From Bufo bufo (lineage: Eukaryota; Chordata; Amphibia; Anura; Bufonidae): DNA of 64,000 bases. Below the pieces are notes generated by a model. The model was not told the DNA's origin. It saw only the letters and a program-made list of their open reading frames with translations, and searched no databases. This document shows positions 45,201-57,111 of the stretch, piece after piece. The number at the start of each line of letters is the position of its first letter. Position 1 is the stretch's first letter. The stretch covers positions 189,809,921 through 189,873,920 of the forward strand of contig NC_053393.1 in the NCBI RefSeq assembly GCF_905171765.1, in the 5' to 3' direction. The translations under genes and the position numbers were made by a program.

Positions 45201-45844
45201 CTGGGCCAGGCAAAGTTCAAGGAGTAACGGTAGATGGTCCGAGAGTGACCTAGTCTCGTACTTCATTCGTTTTACATATCACACATATTTTTTATTGATC
45301 AGAGCATGGTCTATTCTGGACATGGATCTACCTACCTAATCTACTAATACATGAGAAGACCCTTCTCCCCTGACCCAGACTTCCCCAAACATCCTCAAAC
45401 CCAGCCTCAGAACAAAAGCTTGCCAGGGGAGACCCCTGAACAGAGGCGTCTCCCTCGACACCCATAGAGACCCTATCTTCTGCCGGGTTAATAACACAAT
45501 TAAAGTCACCAATAATCAATGTACATCTTCCCTGCCAGCTTACAGTATAGGAAGACAAATCTTCCCTGGTGGTCGACAGAGGATGCCTCGCACAAGAATT
45601 CAATCGTTCTATGAATGAAAACAGTCACTCCCCTAGAGTGACTAGAGAAGGTCGAGTGATACGTGTGCGCAGCCCATCCCCTGGTGACCACCCTGGAGGT
45701 CTCCCCGGTAAGGTGTGTTTCTATCAAGCATACAATTGCTGGGAGGTGTATATGCATCCAATCAAAAACCACTTGTCTATTTCTTCTATCTCCCAAACCC
45801 CTAACATTCCAGGTAAGAATTCTGTAAGACATTATGAACAGCAA
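42213..45844 (-). pseudogene. L1-type ORF2: endonuclease and reverse transcriptase, many breaks
   Basis: Endonuclease starts at 45844 (SYRILTWNVRGLGDRRNR; IETHLTG; after a frameshift LIIGDFNCVI near 45500). The stretch 45328-44629 is decayed. RT reads at 44629-43976 (GSDGLPYEFY, LIPKKGKDP, YRPISLLNADVKLLARILA, HPDQNGFI, SLDGSKAFDRV) and 43859-43593 (YADDVLFFA). The region after RT follows at 43587-43153 (RADRVSLVKMVILPQFIY) and the C-terminal part at 42746-42213, with a Cys-His cluster (CPRCDTDGADYLHMIWAC). Several frameshifts and stops; inactive. Confidence 0.87.
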
Positions 45845-46072
45845 TAAAAAAGCCCAATCCTAACCCCCCCCCATACAGGTAATCCACCACATATTGCAGC
45901 AGATCTCTCACCTATGACCATCCCTCCCACACTCCCCCCTGCTCAGCACCTCCCCACTAGCTAAACAAAGAAGGTGGAAAATATAGACACCCTCTAGCAA
46001 TTGTTATTCCCAGCACCCCTACAACAGTTAGGTCACATATTATTTTGTTCAAGCCAGAGCCAGTCCGCGGCT

Positions 46073-46789
46073 TTATCCGGGGTGTAAAAAAAAAGTTGTG
46101 TCCTTAAAAATAATCCGAAGTTTTGCTGGGAAAATAAGTGTGTATTTAATATCCCTTTCTCTTAACCTCTTTTTAACGGTCATAAACGAGCGTCTCTTTT
46201 CTTGGATATCCTTTGAAAAATCCGGAAAGAAGGCCAATCTGTTCCCTTCATATAGAACGGGGGAACATTCCCTCGCCCTTCTTAGTACCGTATCTCTGTC
46301 CCTTGAAAACAGCATTTTAGCAAGGAATGTCTGTGGTTGTCTCCCAGGGATTGTTTTCCCACCTGGGACCCGATGGGCTCTTTCTACCATAAACAAAGGG
46401 GAAAAAAGATCCCTCCCAAAATTCTCCAGGATCATCATCTGTATAAATTAGGTAGGGTTCTTATCTTCCATGCCCTCTGGAACCCCCAGAATTCTCACGT
46501 TGTATCTTCGTGATCTATTTTCGAGGTCCACCACCTTTCTTTTAGGAAGATTGAGATCTATCTTCAAGGTGGACACCTCAGTGTTTATTTTTTGGGATTC
46601 ATTCTGTATAATAGCCATAGAACTCTCCACATTGTTAACTCTATCTAGAATTTTTGACAAATCGTCTCTAATCAGTCCCACATCGGCTTAAATTGACCCA
46701 AGTTGGGTTGTGATGCCTTGTATTAAATCCCCGTTCTGTTTTACTGCCAGTAGTATTTCTTTTAGCGGGGAAAAGTTGACATTAGACAT
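46073..46789 (-). pseudogene. L1-type ORF1 protein (RNA-binding) with two stops
   Basis: ATG at 46789 (MSNVNFSPLKEILLAVKQ). One frame runs to 46073, broken by TAA codons near 46690 and 46448. It shows a coiled-coil segment (LSKILDRVNNVESSMAIIQN), then an RRM-type block (DLENRSRRYNVRILGVPEG) and a C-terminal domain with VERAHRVPGG. ORF1p trimers coat LINE RNA and act as nucleic-acid chaperones. At about 238 residues it is shorter than typical L1 ORF1p, so the N-terminus may be incomplete. Confidence 0.82.
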
Positions 46790-46805
46790 ATCAAAGGGCA
46801 AGTGA

Positions 46806-47436
46806 TGTCGACATACCCATCGGGTGAGGCACATTATAAAGCCACCATTACGGCGTTGTGTATCTTCTAAAGCGCCTGCTCAGAGGAGTGCCAATCAGGG
46901 AATACACAGGCGTCCGAATGAGTCATGTGTCAGAGAAGAACTTCTGGGGCATGCGCATTGCCACTCCGCCGTGTCATTCCTAGTCATTGTGAGTGCGATG
47001 TTCAGCGCATGCTCAGTTTTCTCCAAGCATGCACGCGCCATCTTGATTGTTGGCAAACTGCCCAAGCTCAACATGTTAATATTTATGTCATCAGAAAACC
47101 AGCTCCATAGTCAAGTATAATACCGCAAGGTAGCAGGGACTGACCCCATCACAGGGCCGTAACCCCGCCCTTTAGGGCCGCACCCCACTGACCACCACAG
47201 TTCCCGTGGCTGTCGATGGGGGGCTCACTAAAAATTATGCGGACCTCTTTGTACCCGAGAGGGGTCTCCTCCAGCTGGTAAACACATATATACATATACA
47301 CGCAGGGCAGTAAAAAGTATGTAAATCGAACCACCAGGACCTATGACTATTTGCCCTATGGCACTCCACAGAAAAGATAATATATATTTTTGCAAAACAT
47401 AACATTAATTGTGCCAAATTCCCGACGGGTATGTCC
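46806..47436. mobile_element. Possible DNA element with inverted ends
   Basis: GTCGACATACCCATCGGGTG at 46808 is matched in inverse orientation by CCCGACGGGTATGTCCGC at 47420-47437 (16 of 18 bases around CATACCCRTCGGG). The 630 bp between have no coding potential. It lies exactly between the ORF1 start of the LINE and the Penelope-like element, so it could be an insertion in the LINE 5' region. No target duplication was found. Confidence 0.35.
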
Positions 47437-49216
47437 GCAGCTACTCGACCTAATTGTCCATCCCTTAATTCTTCATGTCGTGTAAGTGATCTAAAAAAAG
47501 AAGAAGAAAAAGGTTTTTAGAAACAATGTTCCAAAATTGTTACAGTTCTCTAAATCCACACCACTGGGGACACATTGCACACCCCAGGTCAGAGAAGGCA
47601 AACAACCCTTTACATAATACCCCCAAGGTTGTATTCCACATTCATTCCATTGGGCTTAAGACTGCCCAATCTATGTATCCTCAATAGCTCCCTACGTTTT
47701 AACAACTTAGATCTATCACCACCACATCTAGGTAGCGGTATGTGATGCAAGATCCAACATTTCAAATCATTCTCCCTATGACCTGCCTCTGTAAAATGTT
47801 TAGACACCGGCAGGTCTAAACGTTTTTTTCTGATGCTGTACCGGTGATTGTTGAGACGCGTTTTCAACTCCGTGGAGGTCTCACCCACGTACAACAGATT
47901 ACATGGGCAGGACAACACATATATGACAAAACTCGAGTCACACATTAAGTGAAACATGATGTCATAGGATATACCTGTACCGGGGTGTAAAAAATTCTTC
48001 CCTTTACGTATATACCTATAGTTAACACAGCCTAGGCAGGGAAAACAACCAAGCCCAGGCTGTGTCAACGTAGTCTGCCTCCCAACCATCTTTGAACCAA
48101 TGTCCGCCCTGACCAACTGGTCACGTAGGTTTCTGGACCGTCGGTATGAGAACAATGGGGGATGTTTAAACTCGGGAATATCACTGCATGTACTCAATAT
48201 ACCCCAGTGTTTCCTGATAATCCTGTTGTTGGAGGGACTCAATTCATTGTACACAGAAACAAACGGAATTCTATCTAATTTCTATGTCCTGCTGCGATTG
48301 GACAAAATGTCATTCCTATCAATGCTGCTTACCCTATCCCTATGTTGAGCCAATAACTGACGGGGATAACCCCTATCTCAAAATCTGTCTGTCATGGAGT
48401 CTAGGGCAACTTCAAGTTTGCTTTGGTCAGTTACTATACGTTTCACCCTTAAAAATTGGGAAAAGGGAAGCGACTGAATCATCTTCCTGGGGTGGGAACT
48501 GTTGTAACACAAAAACGTATTGGTGTCTGTCGGCATAGTATAAAGTTCCGTGTGTAGTGTGCCCTCACGGTATATGACCCTGGTGTCTAGAAACTGGATC
48601 TCCGAACTAGAGTACACAAGTGTAAATTGTAAGTTCTGGTCATGATTGTTCAAAAACATATGAAAATCAATCAGCTGAGTCTCATTGCCACTCCATATGA
48701 GGAAGATGTCGTCGATATATCTCCACCACCTCAGAACATGTCTGAAGTGGTGGGACAGATAGACAGCATCTTCCTCAAAACACTGCATGAATATATTCGC
48801 GAATGTGGGGGCCACATGAGACCCCATAGCCACGCCGCGTTTTTGCCAATAAAAAACATCCTGAAAAAGAAAATAATTATACTGCAAGACAATATTCAAC
48901 AGAGTAATAATGAAATCTGATGCATGTGTAGTGTAAGATGACACCCCAAGCATTTTCACAACAGCCGAAATACCTCTCTCATGTACAATTGAAGTGTATA
49001 ACGAGGTTACATCAAAAGAGGCAAGTATTATGGGAGGGAAGTCTGTCAAATCCACTTCTCCAAGTTTAACCAAGAAATCTGATGTATCCTGTATATAGGA
49101 ACTCCCTATGGCAAATTGTCGCAGAACTTTGTCCAAAAAAATAGCAATATTGCAAAAAATAGGATGGGACGTCCCGGGGGATCGACGAGGGTCTTGTGAA
49201 TCTTGGGCAAAACATA

Positions 49217-50835
49217 CAGTTGCAAGAAAAAGTATGTGCACCCTTTGGAATTATATGGATTTCTGCACAATTTGATCATAAAATGTGATCTGATCTTCAT
49301 CTAAGTCACAACAATAGACAATCACAGTCTGCTTAAACTTATAACACACAAAGAATTAAATGTTACCATGTTTTTATTGAACACACCATGTAAACATTCA
49401 CAGTGCAGGTGGAAAAAGTATGTGAACCCCTAGACTAATGACATCTCCAAGAGCTAATTGGAGTGAGGTGTCAGCCAACTGGAGTCCAATCAATGAGATG
49501 AGATTGGAGGTGTTGGTTACAGCTGCCCTGCCCTATAAAAAAACACACCAGTTCTGGGTTTGCTTTTCACAAGAAGCATTGCCTGATGTGAATGATGCCT
49601 CGCACAAAAGAGCTCTCAGAAGACCTACGATTAAGAATTGTTGACTTGCATAAAGCTGGAAAGGGTTATAAAAGTATCTCCAAAAGCCTTGCTGTTCATC
49701 AGTCCACGGTAAGACAAATTGTCTATAAATGGAGAAAGTTCAGCACTGCTGCTACTCTCCCTAGGAGTGGCCGTCCTGTAAAGAGGACTGCAAGAGCACA
49801 GCGCAGACTGCTCAATGAGGTGAAGAAGAATCCTAGAGTGTCAGCTAAAGACTTACAAAAGTCTCTGGCATATGCTAACATCCCTGTTAGCGAATCTACG
49901 ATACGTAAAACACTAAACAAGAATGGATTTCATGGGATGATACCACGGAGGAAGCCACTGCTGTCCAAAAAAATCATTGCTGCACGTTTACAGTTTGCAC
50001 AAGAGAACTTGGATGTTCCACAGCAGTACTGGCAAAATATTCTGTGGACAGATGAAACCAAAGTTGAGTTGTTTGGAAGAAACACACAACACTATGTGTG
50101 GAGAAAAAGAGGCACAGCACACCAACATCAAAACCTCATCCCAACTGTGAAGTATGGTGGTGGGGGCATCATGGTTTGGGCTGCTTTGCTGCGTCAGGGC
50201 CTGGACGGATTGCTATCATCGAAGGAAAAATTAATTCCCAAGTTTATCAAGACATTTTGCAGGAGAACTTAAGGCCATCTATACACCAGCTGAAGCTCAA
50301 CAGAAGATGGGTGTTGCAACAGGACAACGACCCAAAGCATAGAAATAAATCAACAACAGAATGGCTTAAACAGAAGAAAATACGCCTTCTGGAGTGGCCC
50401 AGTCAGAGTCCTGACCTCTACCCGACTGAGATGCTGTGGCATGACCTCAAGAAAGAGATTCACACCAGACATCCCAAGAATATTGCTGAACTGAAACAGT
50501 TCTGTAAAGAGGAATGGTCAAGAATTACTCCTGACCGTTGTGCATGTCTGATCTGCAACTACAGGAAACGTTTGGTTGAAGTTATTGCTGCCAAAGGAGA
50601 TTCAACCAGTTATTAAATCCAAGGGTTCACATACTTTTTCCACCTGCACTGTGAATGTTTACATGGTGTGTTCAATAAAAACATGGTAACATTTAATTCT
50701 TTGTGTGTTATTAGTTTAAGCAGACTGTGATTGTCTATTGTTGTGACTTAGATGAAGATCAGATAACATTTTATGACCAATTTGTGCAGAAATCCATATA
50801 ATTCCAAAGGGTTCACATACTTTTTCTTGCAACTG
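49217..50835 (+). mobile_element. Tc1 element with both ends, inside the Penelope-like RT
   Basis: Starts CAGTTGCAAGAAAAAGTATG after TA (49215-49216) and ends CATACTTTTTCTTGCAACTG before TA (50836-50837). The inverted repeats are very well matched and extend about 190 bp, including TTAATTCTTTGTGTG-type words. At 1619 bp it is the normal length for Tc1. It was inserted after the Penelope-like element. Confidence 0.95.
49592..50616 (+). pseudogene. Tc1 transposase (DD34E), single frameshift
   Basis: 49592-50272 gives the N-terminal paired-like domain ([40 protein letters not shown]) and the first catalytic block (ILWTDETKVELFG). A base loss near 50190, after GGGGIMVWA, shifts the frame. The rest continues at about 50190-50616 with QQDNDPKH and DLYPTEMLW (34 residues between the last two catalytic residues). 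NPxE has become YPTE, but the Glu is kept. Full length would be about 340 residues. One lesion suggests recent loss of function. Confidence 0.92.
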
Positions 50836-52386
50836 TATATCACAGGAGTGACAGGATCTGGCACCTCAAGATAATCACACAGACCCCCCTCGATTGTCCC
50901 TAATACCTTAGCATCTACCAAACATTTATGTATGATTCCTGCAATCTCAAATCTGGGGTCAGAATCCAACACTTTATAGACCTCCTGGTCACTCAATTGC
51001 CTCATTACTTCCTGGATATACTTGCTTGTGTCCATTACGACGACCACACCCCCCTTGACGGCAGGCTTCAAGGTAAGGGTGGTGTCGGACCTAAGTGACT
51101 CAAGTGCCTCAACCTCTGCCCTAGTCAAGTTGGGGTGTCTGAAGTCAAGGTCCCCCTGGTGAGAGGACCTGAGTTGAGACACACCACGCTTGACAGCACA
51201 AATATACGCCTCAACTGCTGGATCATGTATAACCGGGGGAAAATTACTTTGCTGAAATAGATTGAGAGACCCCAGTGTGAACTCACTGATCTGTGGTCTC
51301 ACAACCCTTTCCTTATCACCAAACCACACTGTGAGTTTAATGCAGCGAAAGAACGCATGTAAATTGGACTCAAGTTCAAACCAGTTCATATGAGAACTAG
51401 GGCAAAACGAAAACCCTTTAGACAAAACACTCACTTGTGAAGGAACTAATTCCTTGGAGGACAAATTCACCACAGTCACTTTTTCTTTGCCAAATGTCCC
51501 CTGCCCACTGCTGGACGATTCCGATTGCTGCGTAGCTTGTCCCCTCCTGGGGTGTCTGCAACCACCTCTTCTGGTACGGCGACGTGTTGGTCTTGTGTCC
51601 TTACACTGTTGTCTAAAAAGCCTTATCTTCGGATGAGGGCACCTCTGGAGTCTTCCTCCTTTTTCTAATGTCCCTCTGTTGAGTATTACCATATCTTTCC
51701 GTTTGCCATATATAAAGCCTTTCTTGTAGTCCTCAATATCCCTATGCCATTTTACCCTCCTGGAATTGTTTCAACTGAACAGAAGAATTCTCCATATACT
51801 TAGTGAAGTCCTCAGTAGTCATAAGGGATTGGAGACTGGCCTCAAAATCACATAATCCAGCATTTAGAACCACCAGTTCTTGCTGCAAATATTCAATATT
51901 TAATAAAATATTGTCCAGAGAATAATGGTTGGAAAGTGCCTCAAGTTTTTTACAGAAAACTGAATTGTTGTAAAATAAATTTGGTCTAAGATGAGACCGC
52001 ATACCTCTGGCGATCTTCTGTGATTTATGATATTCCCCCAGGGTCATCATATGTAGGCGAAGGGATGTTGCACGTCTGGATGTATTTTCAAACCTCCTCT
52101 TGAGTTCCTTGATAGAAGGGGTGTTTAAAAAGGTTGCATCTCCTCCAATTCCCTGCAGGATACGCTCGGTGTCCCCAGGTGTGTAGAAAAAACCGTCGGG
52201 TGAAGCGGATTCAGTAATAGACATAGTTGAAAATCAGATGAAAAAAAATCTGTATATATAAGAAAAACCGTAAGCTGTGCTCAGCCAATAAGCCAAAATA
52301 TACTGAAAAAAAATGGCGGCACCAGCTAAATGAAAAAGTGAGGGTGCACGTTCACAAGGAAAGAGACTTTTTACTCCAATAATAGA

Positions 52387-52620
52387 TCAGAAAACGAATG
52401 GCACTCCTTTAAATGGTAAAAAATGTCTCCTTTATTCACCCGTACGGTGCAACGTTTCGGCTCAGCACTAGAGCCTTTTTCAAGCATAGAACAAATCTAT
52501 GTTAATCACATCAACACCCACTTGCTTTATTGGATCACATGATCCGGAGGTGTGTCGTATTGCCACCATATGTATTTGTTCTATGACATTTTTTACCATT
52601 TAAAGGAGTGCCGTTCGTTT

Positions 52621-52624
<4 letters not shown>
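52387..52624. repeat. Long inverted repeat at the Penelope-like element end
   Basis: CAGAAAACGAATGGCACTCC...GGTAAAAAATGTC (52388-52427) is inverted at 52584-52624 with one or two mismatches. The 160-bp loop contains CGGTGCAACGTTTCGGCTCA and the CACTAGAGCCTTTTTCAAGC word typical of Penelope-like termini. A (TA)13 run follows. Such inverted termini arise from the partly duplicated terminal repeats of these elements. Confidence 0.75.
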
Positions 52625-52651
<27 letters not shown>

Positions 52652-53097
52652 CACTGCTCAAAAAATAAAGGGAACACTTAAACAACACAATGTAACTCCA
52701 AGTCAATCACACTTCTGTGAAATCAAACTGTTCACTTAGGAAGCAAAACTGAGTGACAATCAATTTCACATGCTGTTGTGCAAATGAGATAGACAACAGG
52801 TGGAAATTATAGGCAATTAGCAAGACACCCCCAATAAAGGAGTGGTTCTGCAGGTGGTAACCACAGACCACTTCTCAGTTCCTATGCTTCCTGGCTGATG
52901 TTTTGGTCACTTTTGAATGCTGGCGGTGCTTTCACTCTAGTGGTAGCATGAGACGGAGTCTACAACCCACACAAGTGGCTCAGGTAGTGCAGCTTATCCA
53001 GGATGGCACATCAATGCGAGCTGTGGCAAGAAGGTTTGCTGTGTCTGTCAGCGTAGTGTCCAGAGCATGGAGGCGCTACCAGGAGGAAGGCCAGAAA
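52652..53097 (+). pseudogene. Tc1-like element, left terminus and transposase N-terminus
   Basis: CACTGCTCAAAAAATAAAGG after TA (52650-52651) starts a known fish/amphibian Tc1 family. The transposase opens at about 52948 ([40 protein letters not shown]), the first helix-turn-helix of the DNA-binding domain, and stops at 53097-53099. Beyond this the sequence no longer matches the family, so the catalytic domain and right end are missing. Confidence 0.85.
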
Positions 53098-53149
53098 TGA
53101 ACCGCTGCTCCCGACAGCAGCTCCTTGGAAGGTCATGGAGCATCCTGGT

Positions 53150-53858
53150 CATTCAGCATCTATTCGCCCCACTGAAGGATTATTTTGAAAGTGTGTAGAA
53201 GCCACACAGGGTCCTCACGCTGCATATTTATCATGGAGACACTGGATTTTACAATATTACTTTATTATTTTGTGCTTTAGCAATACTGATGGATTATTGA
53301 GCACATGCTGACCGAGTGAAGTCGGACGCTCCACACAGGATCCGTTTTTTGTGGGTTACTGTTCTGACGGATCAGAGGAAGGGCAAAATAATCAGTGACG
53401 TCAATGCGAACTTACTGCTGACACCCGTCTCCACTCAGTCAGGGTTGCTCTACTTGTATAAGCGTTTAATAGAACAGGTTCTGTAGACATCTATGTGGAA
53501 TCAGCTTGACGAGCTGACAAGGGTGTAAAAAGGGGGGGCTTCTTCTTTATACTAACATCGACCTGTAAGGCTGAGTTAATACTTGAGTTATTTGGTTGGT
53601 TTTGCCCCGTGACCGCCCAAATAAGTGAAGTGTGCAGTGTGATTCTAATAGCAACGCCTGTCATCTGCATGACAGTATTCTTTCACTACCCCAGCAGACT
53701 CCCTATGCATATTACTACAAGAGACAGTGTTCTACACCCATATAAAGCACCCATATATGCAGCCCGGAAATAGCCATTTTTTATGCAATTTGTTGCAAAT
53801 TAATTCAGATGGAAGCATTTTTTTCCGGAAAGAAATATGAGAAATTTGCTCATCTCTA
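53150..53858 (-). mobile_element. Second copy of the TAGAGATGAGC hAT-like family
   Basis: On the minus strand it starts TAGAGATGAGCAAATTTCTC at 53858 and matches 27669-27990 and 29143-29250 in order at roughly 75-80% by eye. It shows what the first copy looked like before its insertion. The far end is not defined; 53150-53450 is assigned only by continuity. No coding region. Confidence 0.6.
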
Positions 53859-53864
53859 TTTGGT

Positions 53865-53998
53865 GCAGTGCAGCACAAGATACCTCCCCAGCAGAACCAA
53901 ATACCACAGTACAGCACAATACACTGACCCAGCAGAACCAAATACCACAGTGCAGCACAATATACTGCCCTAACGGAACTAAATTTGCTCATCTCTAC
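53865..53998. repeat. Short tandem repeat and second ATGAGCAAATTT end
   Basis: CAGCAGAACCAAATACCACAG and neighbours repeat with a period near 57 bp, about 2.3 times. The run ends with AAATTTGCTCATCTCTA at 53981-53996, the same terminal word as at 53842-53858. Two termini 138 bp apart suggest a duplicated end or a second small element. Confidence 0.65.
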
Positions 53999-54509
53999 TC
54001 CTGTGTAATTAAGACAGGTTTTGTATGTACTGATACTGATGATTACTCCCTAGACAAAACAAGCCACTCTAAGTAATGAAAGGTATAACATTTAAGTATT
54101 TTTATTTTTTTAGTTCCTGGAGAACCCCTTTAATTGATGATGAGGCATGTGGCTCATCATAAATTAAATGCAACCTACCAGGCAGCACAGAGGATATAAA
54201 AAACCGGCTTAAATGGGTGATTTTTTTTTTAAAAAATGCCCCTGATGTTTTTCTTTTAATGTGCCAAAATGTTTGCTATATCAGGAGTAGCATGGCATTA
54301 CTTTGTCTGTCAAAAGCAAGTTAAAATAAAAAAATAAAAAAAATAACAACATAATATATTTACAATAATATACCAGCACTGGACATCAGGAACATATATG
54401 ACAATTATTCATGGAACAACACATTATTTACATCACTTTTACTAGCAATAAAACAGAAACAGGCCACAGGATTTTGTGTCATCCTCTTTTCTGCTTGGCA
54501 TGTAGTGCT
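53999..54509. other. No gene; MITE-like remnant
   Basis: AGTTCCTGGAGAACCCCTTT at 54112 resembles the common amphibian MITE end seen at 58234. A short perfect hairpin, ATGATGAG...CTCATCAT, lies near 54139-54162. The rest is AT-rich and unassigned. Confidence 0.4.
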
Positions 54510-55640
54510 CTAAAAAGTATTTGCCCCTTTGTAGATTTTTTGCACATTTATCACAATTAAATGTTTTAGATTATCAAACAAATTTAAATATCAGAGGATG
54601 ATTTTATTTAAGAGAAAAAAAGCTATCTCAAACAATCTGGCCCTATGTGAAAAATAATTGCCCCCCTGCCCCCCCTCCCTCCATGCATTACCTGTGAGAA
54701 ACCACAGTTTTTGGAAAGCTGATTTAAATTTCACTAGCTATACCTAGGCCTGAGAATCAAGAAATCACTTTAATTGAAGCTGTCTGACTACATGAAGCAG
54801 GATAAAAGATCTAAAAAAGAAACACATCATGCCCCGATCTGAAGAAACTCAAGAATAGATAAGAAAGTCATTGACACCTGTTAGCCTTCAAAAGGTTACA
54901 TAGCCATTTCTAAAGCTTTGGGACTCTAGTAAACCAGAGTGAAAGCTATTATCCACAAATGGAGAAAACATGGAACAGTGGTGAACCATCCCAGGAGTGA
55001 CCAGCCTTCTAAAATTACTCCAAGAGCACATCAATGACTCATACAGAAGGTCACAAAAGAACCAAGAACAACATGTAAATCACTGTAGGCCTCACGTCCC
55101 TCAGTTCAGGTCAGTGTTCATGATTCAACAATAAGAAAGAGACTGGGCACAAATGGTATCCATGGGAGAGTTCCAAGGTGAAAACCACTGCTGACCAAAA
55201 AGAACACAAAGGCTCATCTCACATTTGCCAAAAAAACATCATCCTAATCCTCAAGACTTTGGGGGAAATATTCTGTGGACTGACAAAACAAAAGTGTAAC
55301 TTTTTGGAAGGTGTGCGTCCTGTTACATCTGACGTAAAACTAACACAGCATTTCAGAAAAAAAGCATCACACTAACAGACAAGCATGGTGAAAGCATGTG
55401 ATGGTGTGGGGCTGCTTTGCTACTTCAGGATCTGGAAGACTTGCTGTAATTGATGGAACCATAAATTCTGCTCTTTACATACTATCCTGAAGGAGAACGT
55501 CCGGCCATCAGTTTGTGACATTAAGCTTAAGCGTACTTGGGTTCTGCAGCAGGGCAGTGATCTGAAGCACAACAACAAATCTACCTCTGAATGGCTATAA
55601 AACAAAACTAAATGAAGGTTTTGGAGTGGACAGAATATAT
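54510..55640 (+). pseudogene. Highly degraded Tc1-like transposase
   Basis: AAAAAGTATTTGCCCCTTTG near 54510 resembles a Tc1 terminus. Scattered transposase words are readable on the plus strand: MPRSEETQE (near 54829), ILWTDKTKV (first catalytic block, near 55270) and QQGSDLKHNNKST (near 55547, where the Asp of QDND has changed). More than ten stops and frameshifts. This is the oldest Tc1 in the window, apart from the fragment at 3140. 55641-55934 holds nothing I can assign. Confidence 0.75.
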
Positions 55641-57111
55641 CAAGACACCATTGCCTCATTGCCTTTATCAATGCAACTGCAAGCAAAAAAAAACAAAAAA
55701 AAAAACTGTATCAATGTCAAATGTATACAACTGTATAGACATACAGTTGCATATATCTGGGCTCACATTTGGTGGACTGATCAGCAGTTGCATGGTCCCA
55801 CTAAACATAAAAGTTAATGTGATGGGAATCTAGCCTAAGTAGTGGGACATAAAAGTCACACACATCTTCAATTAAAATTAATAGGATCTAACTGTCATCT
55901 GAATCAGCTATAACTGTAATGCAAAGCTGCAGAAGAATGAATTAAATTGAGAAAAAGAGAAATTCCGGCACTTGGAGATGACAGTAAAAAATCTTCTTTA
56001 TTGGAAAAGATTCAAATAATTTATGTGCAATACACGCAACAAATTTCCCGGGAAAATGTCTACGCGTTTCGGAAACACATAAAATCATCCTGAAACACCC
56101 CCACTATTTAAAATAAATAATCCCTCGCATGGGCTATCATGATATACTCACAGTAAAATGCATTCACAAACAGAAACAGAGGAATTAGCCCTTTTATACT
56201 GAATAGAACATTTTTGTTGATATACTGTGAGCAGTAATACAACAGGAACATATGACATTCTGATGCTTATTCAAACCTTGAGGATACCCTGTTTGTAATA
56301 GGAAAATATAGTATGTTTCACAAGTTTTTTCACATGGTGACCTCCCCTGTGTGGCCGAAAGACTCTCTAAAGGGACATCCCTAAAGTGTTTTATCTCCAG
56401 TTGCTTCAAGACCTGAGGCTCTGGATAGATTCCAGGAGTTGATTGAGAGAGAATTAGTGAGCTTAAAATGCAGTTCTAAATCTGAGCATGGTGCAGGTAG
56501 TTTATCAGATGCAGAATGAAAAGCTGTTAGGGAAATTAAAGATAATCCTGATCTCCATGTCAGAAGCTCTGACAAGAGAGGTTCAATGGTAGTCTTGAAT
56601 GCTGAACTCTACAACAAGTGCAATTTAGAGATTCTCAATGATGACAGTGCATACTGGACAGTGAGTTTTTGATTCAACATCTAATGCGCAAGTACAGTTA
56701 AATAAGATCTTACAGGAGGGAATAGTATTAGGGGTATTAAATAATAAAATAGCTGAGTTTTAATATGTAGAACATCCCGTAATGCCTATCTTTCATTCCC
56801 TACCTAAAATTCATAAAGTGGTGTTTCCACCTCCTTTCAGATCCATAGTTGCAAGAATTGGCTCAATATGTGAACGATTGGGTGCATGGGTGGACCAATT
56901 CTTGCAGTCTTTGGTCTGTAAAATTATTATATTCGTGACACTAAACATATTTTATCTGTACGGAGTAATTTAGAGCAGCTAGAAATATATAGCTGGTTTA
57001 CTTGTGATGGGACCTCTTTATACTCTTCTATACCCCATACGTTGGGTTTAATGGCACTTAAGGATCATCTTAGGATTTTTAGAAACTATACCCCTCAATT
57101 ACAGGAATTTT

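Larger units (their letters stand above)
42165..46800 (-). mobile_element. L1-type LINE, degraded
   Basis: Minus-strand ORF1 (46789-46073) and ORF2 (45844-42213) are in the usual order, with about 230 bp between them. The 3' end is AT-rich and lies beside the Gmr1-like LTR. EN-RT architecture with an apurinic-type endonuclease and a coiled-coil ORF1 places it in the L1 group (L1 or Tx1 clade not resolved). Confidence 0.87.
47610..52224 (-). pseudogene. Penelope-like RT with GIY-YIG endonuclease, broken
   Basis: MSITESASPDGFF at 52224 opens a 160-residue N-terminal part. A break near 51700 is followed by 51692-50838 (WFELESNLHAFFRCIKLTVW, LKPAVKGGVVVVMDTSKYI). The Tc1 at 49217-50835 interrupts the gene. 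RT then continues (YVLPKIHK, PPGRPI, FDVTSLYTSI, GVAMGSHVAPTFANIFM, RYIDDIFLIW with the DD pair, FLDTRVI). Two in-frame stops follow near 48378 and 48280. The endonuclease has YVLSCPCNLLYVGET, RLNNHR and KHFTEAGH. All parts of a complete element are present, but it is inactive. Confidence 0.9.
47590..52640 (-). mobile_element. Penelope-like element, split by a Tc1
   Basis: On the minus strand an N-terminal region (52224-50840), RT (49215-48378) and a GIY-YIG endonuclease (48254-47610) follow each other, the Penelope arrangement. Upstream of the coding part, 52387-52624 forms a long inverted repeat with CGTACGGTGCAACGTTTCGG between the arms. Penelope-like elements copy themselves through an RT related to telomerase and nick DNA with the GIY-YIG domain. 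Confidence 0.9.

Noticed and set aside
47088..47094. CTGATGA on the minus strand near the Penelope-like element, as in a hammerhead ribozyme core
   Set aside because: No suitably placed GAAA or flanking stems found by eye; a chance heptamer is more likely.
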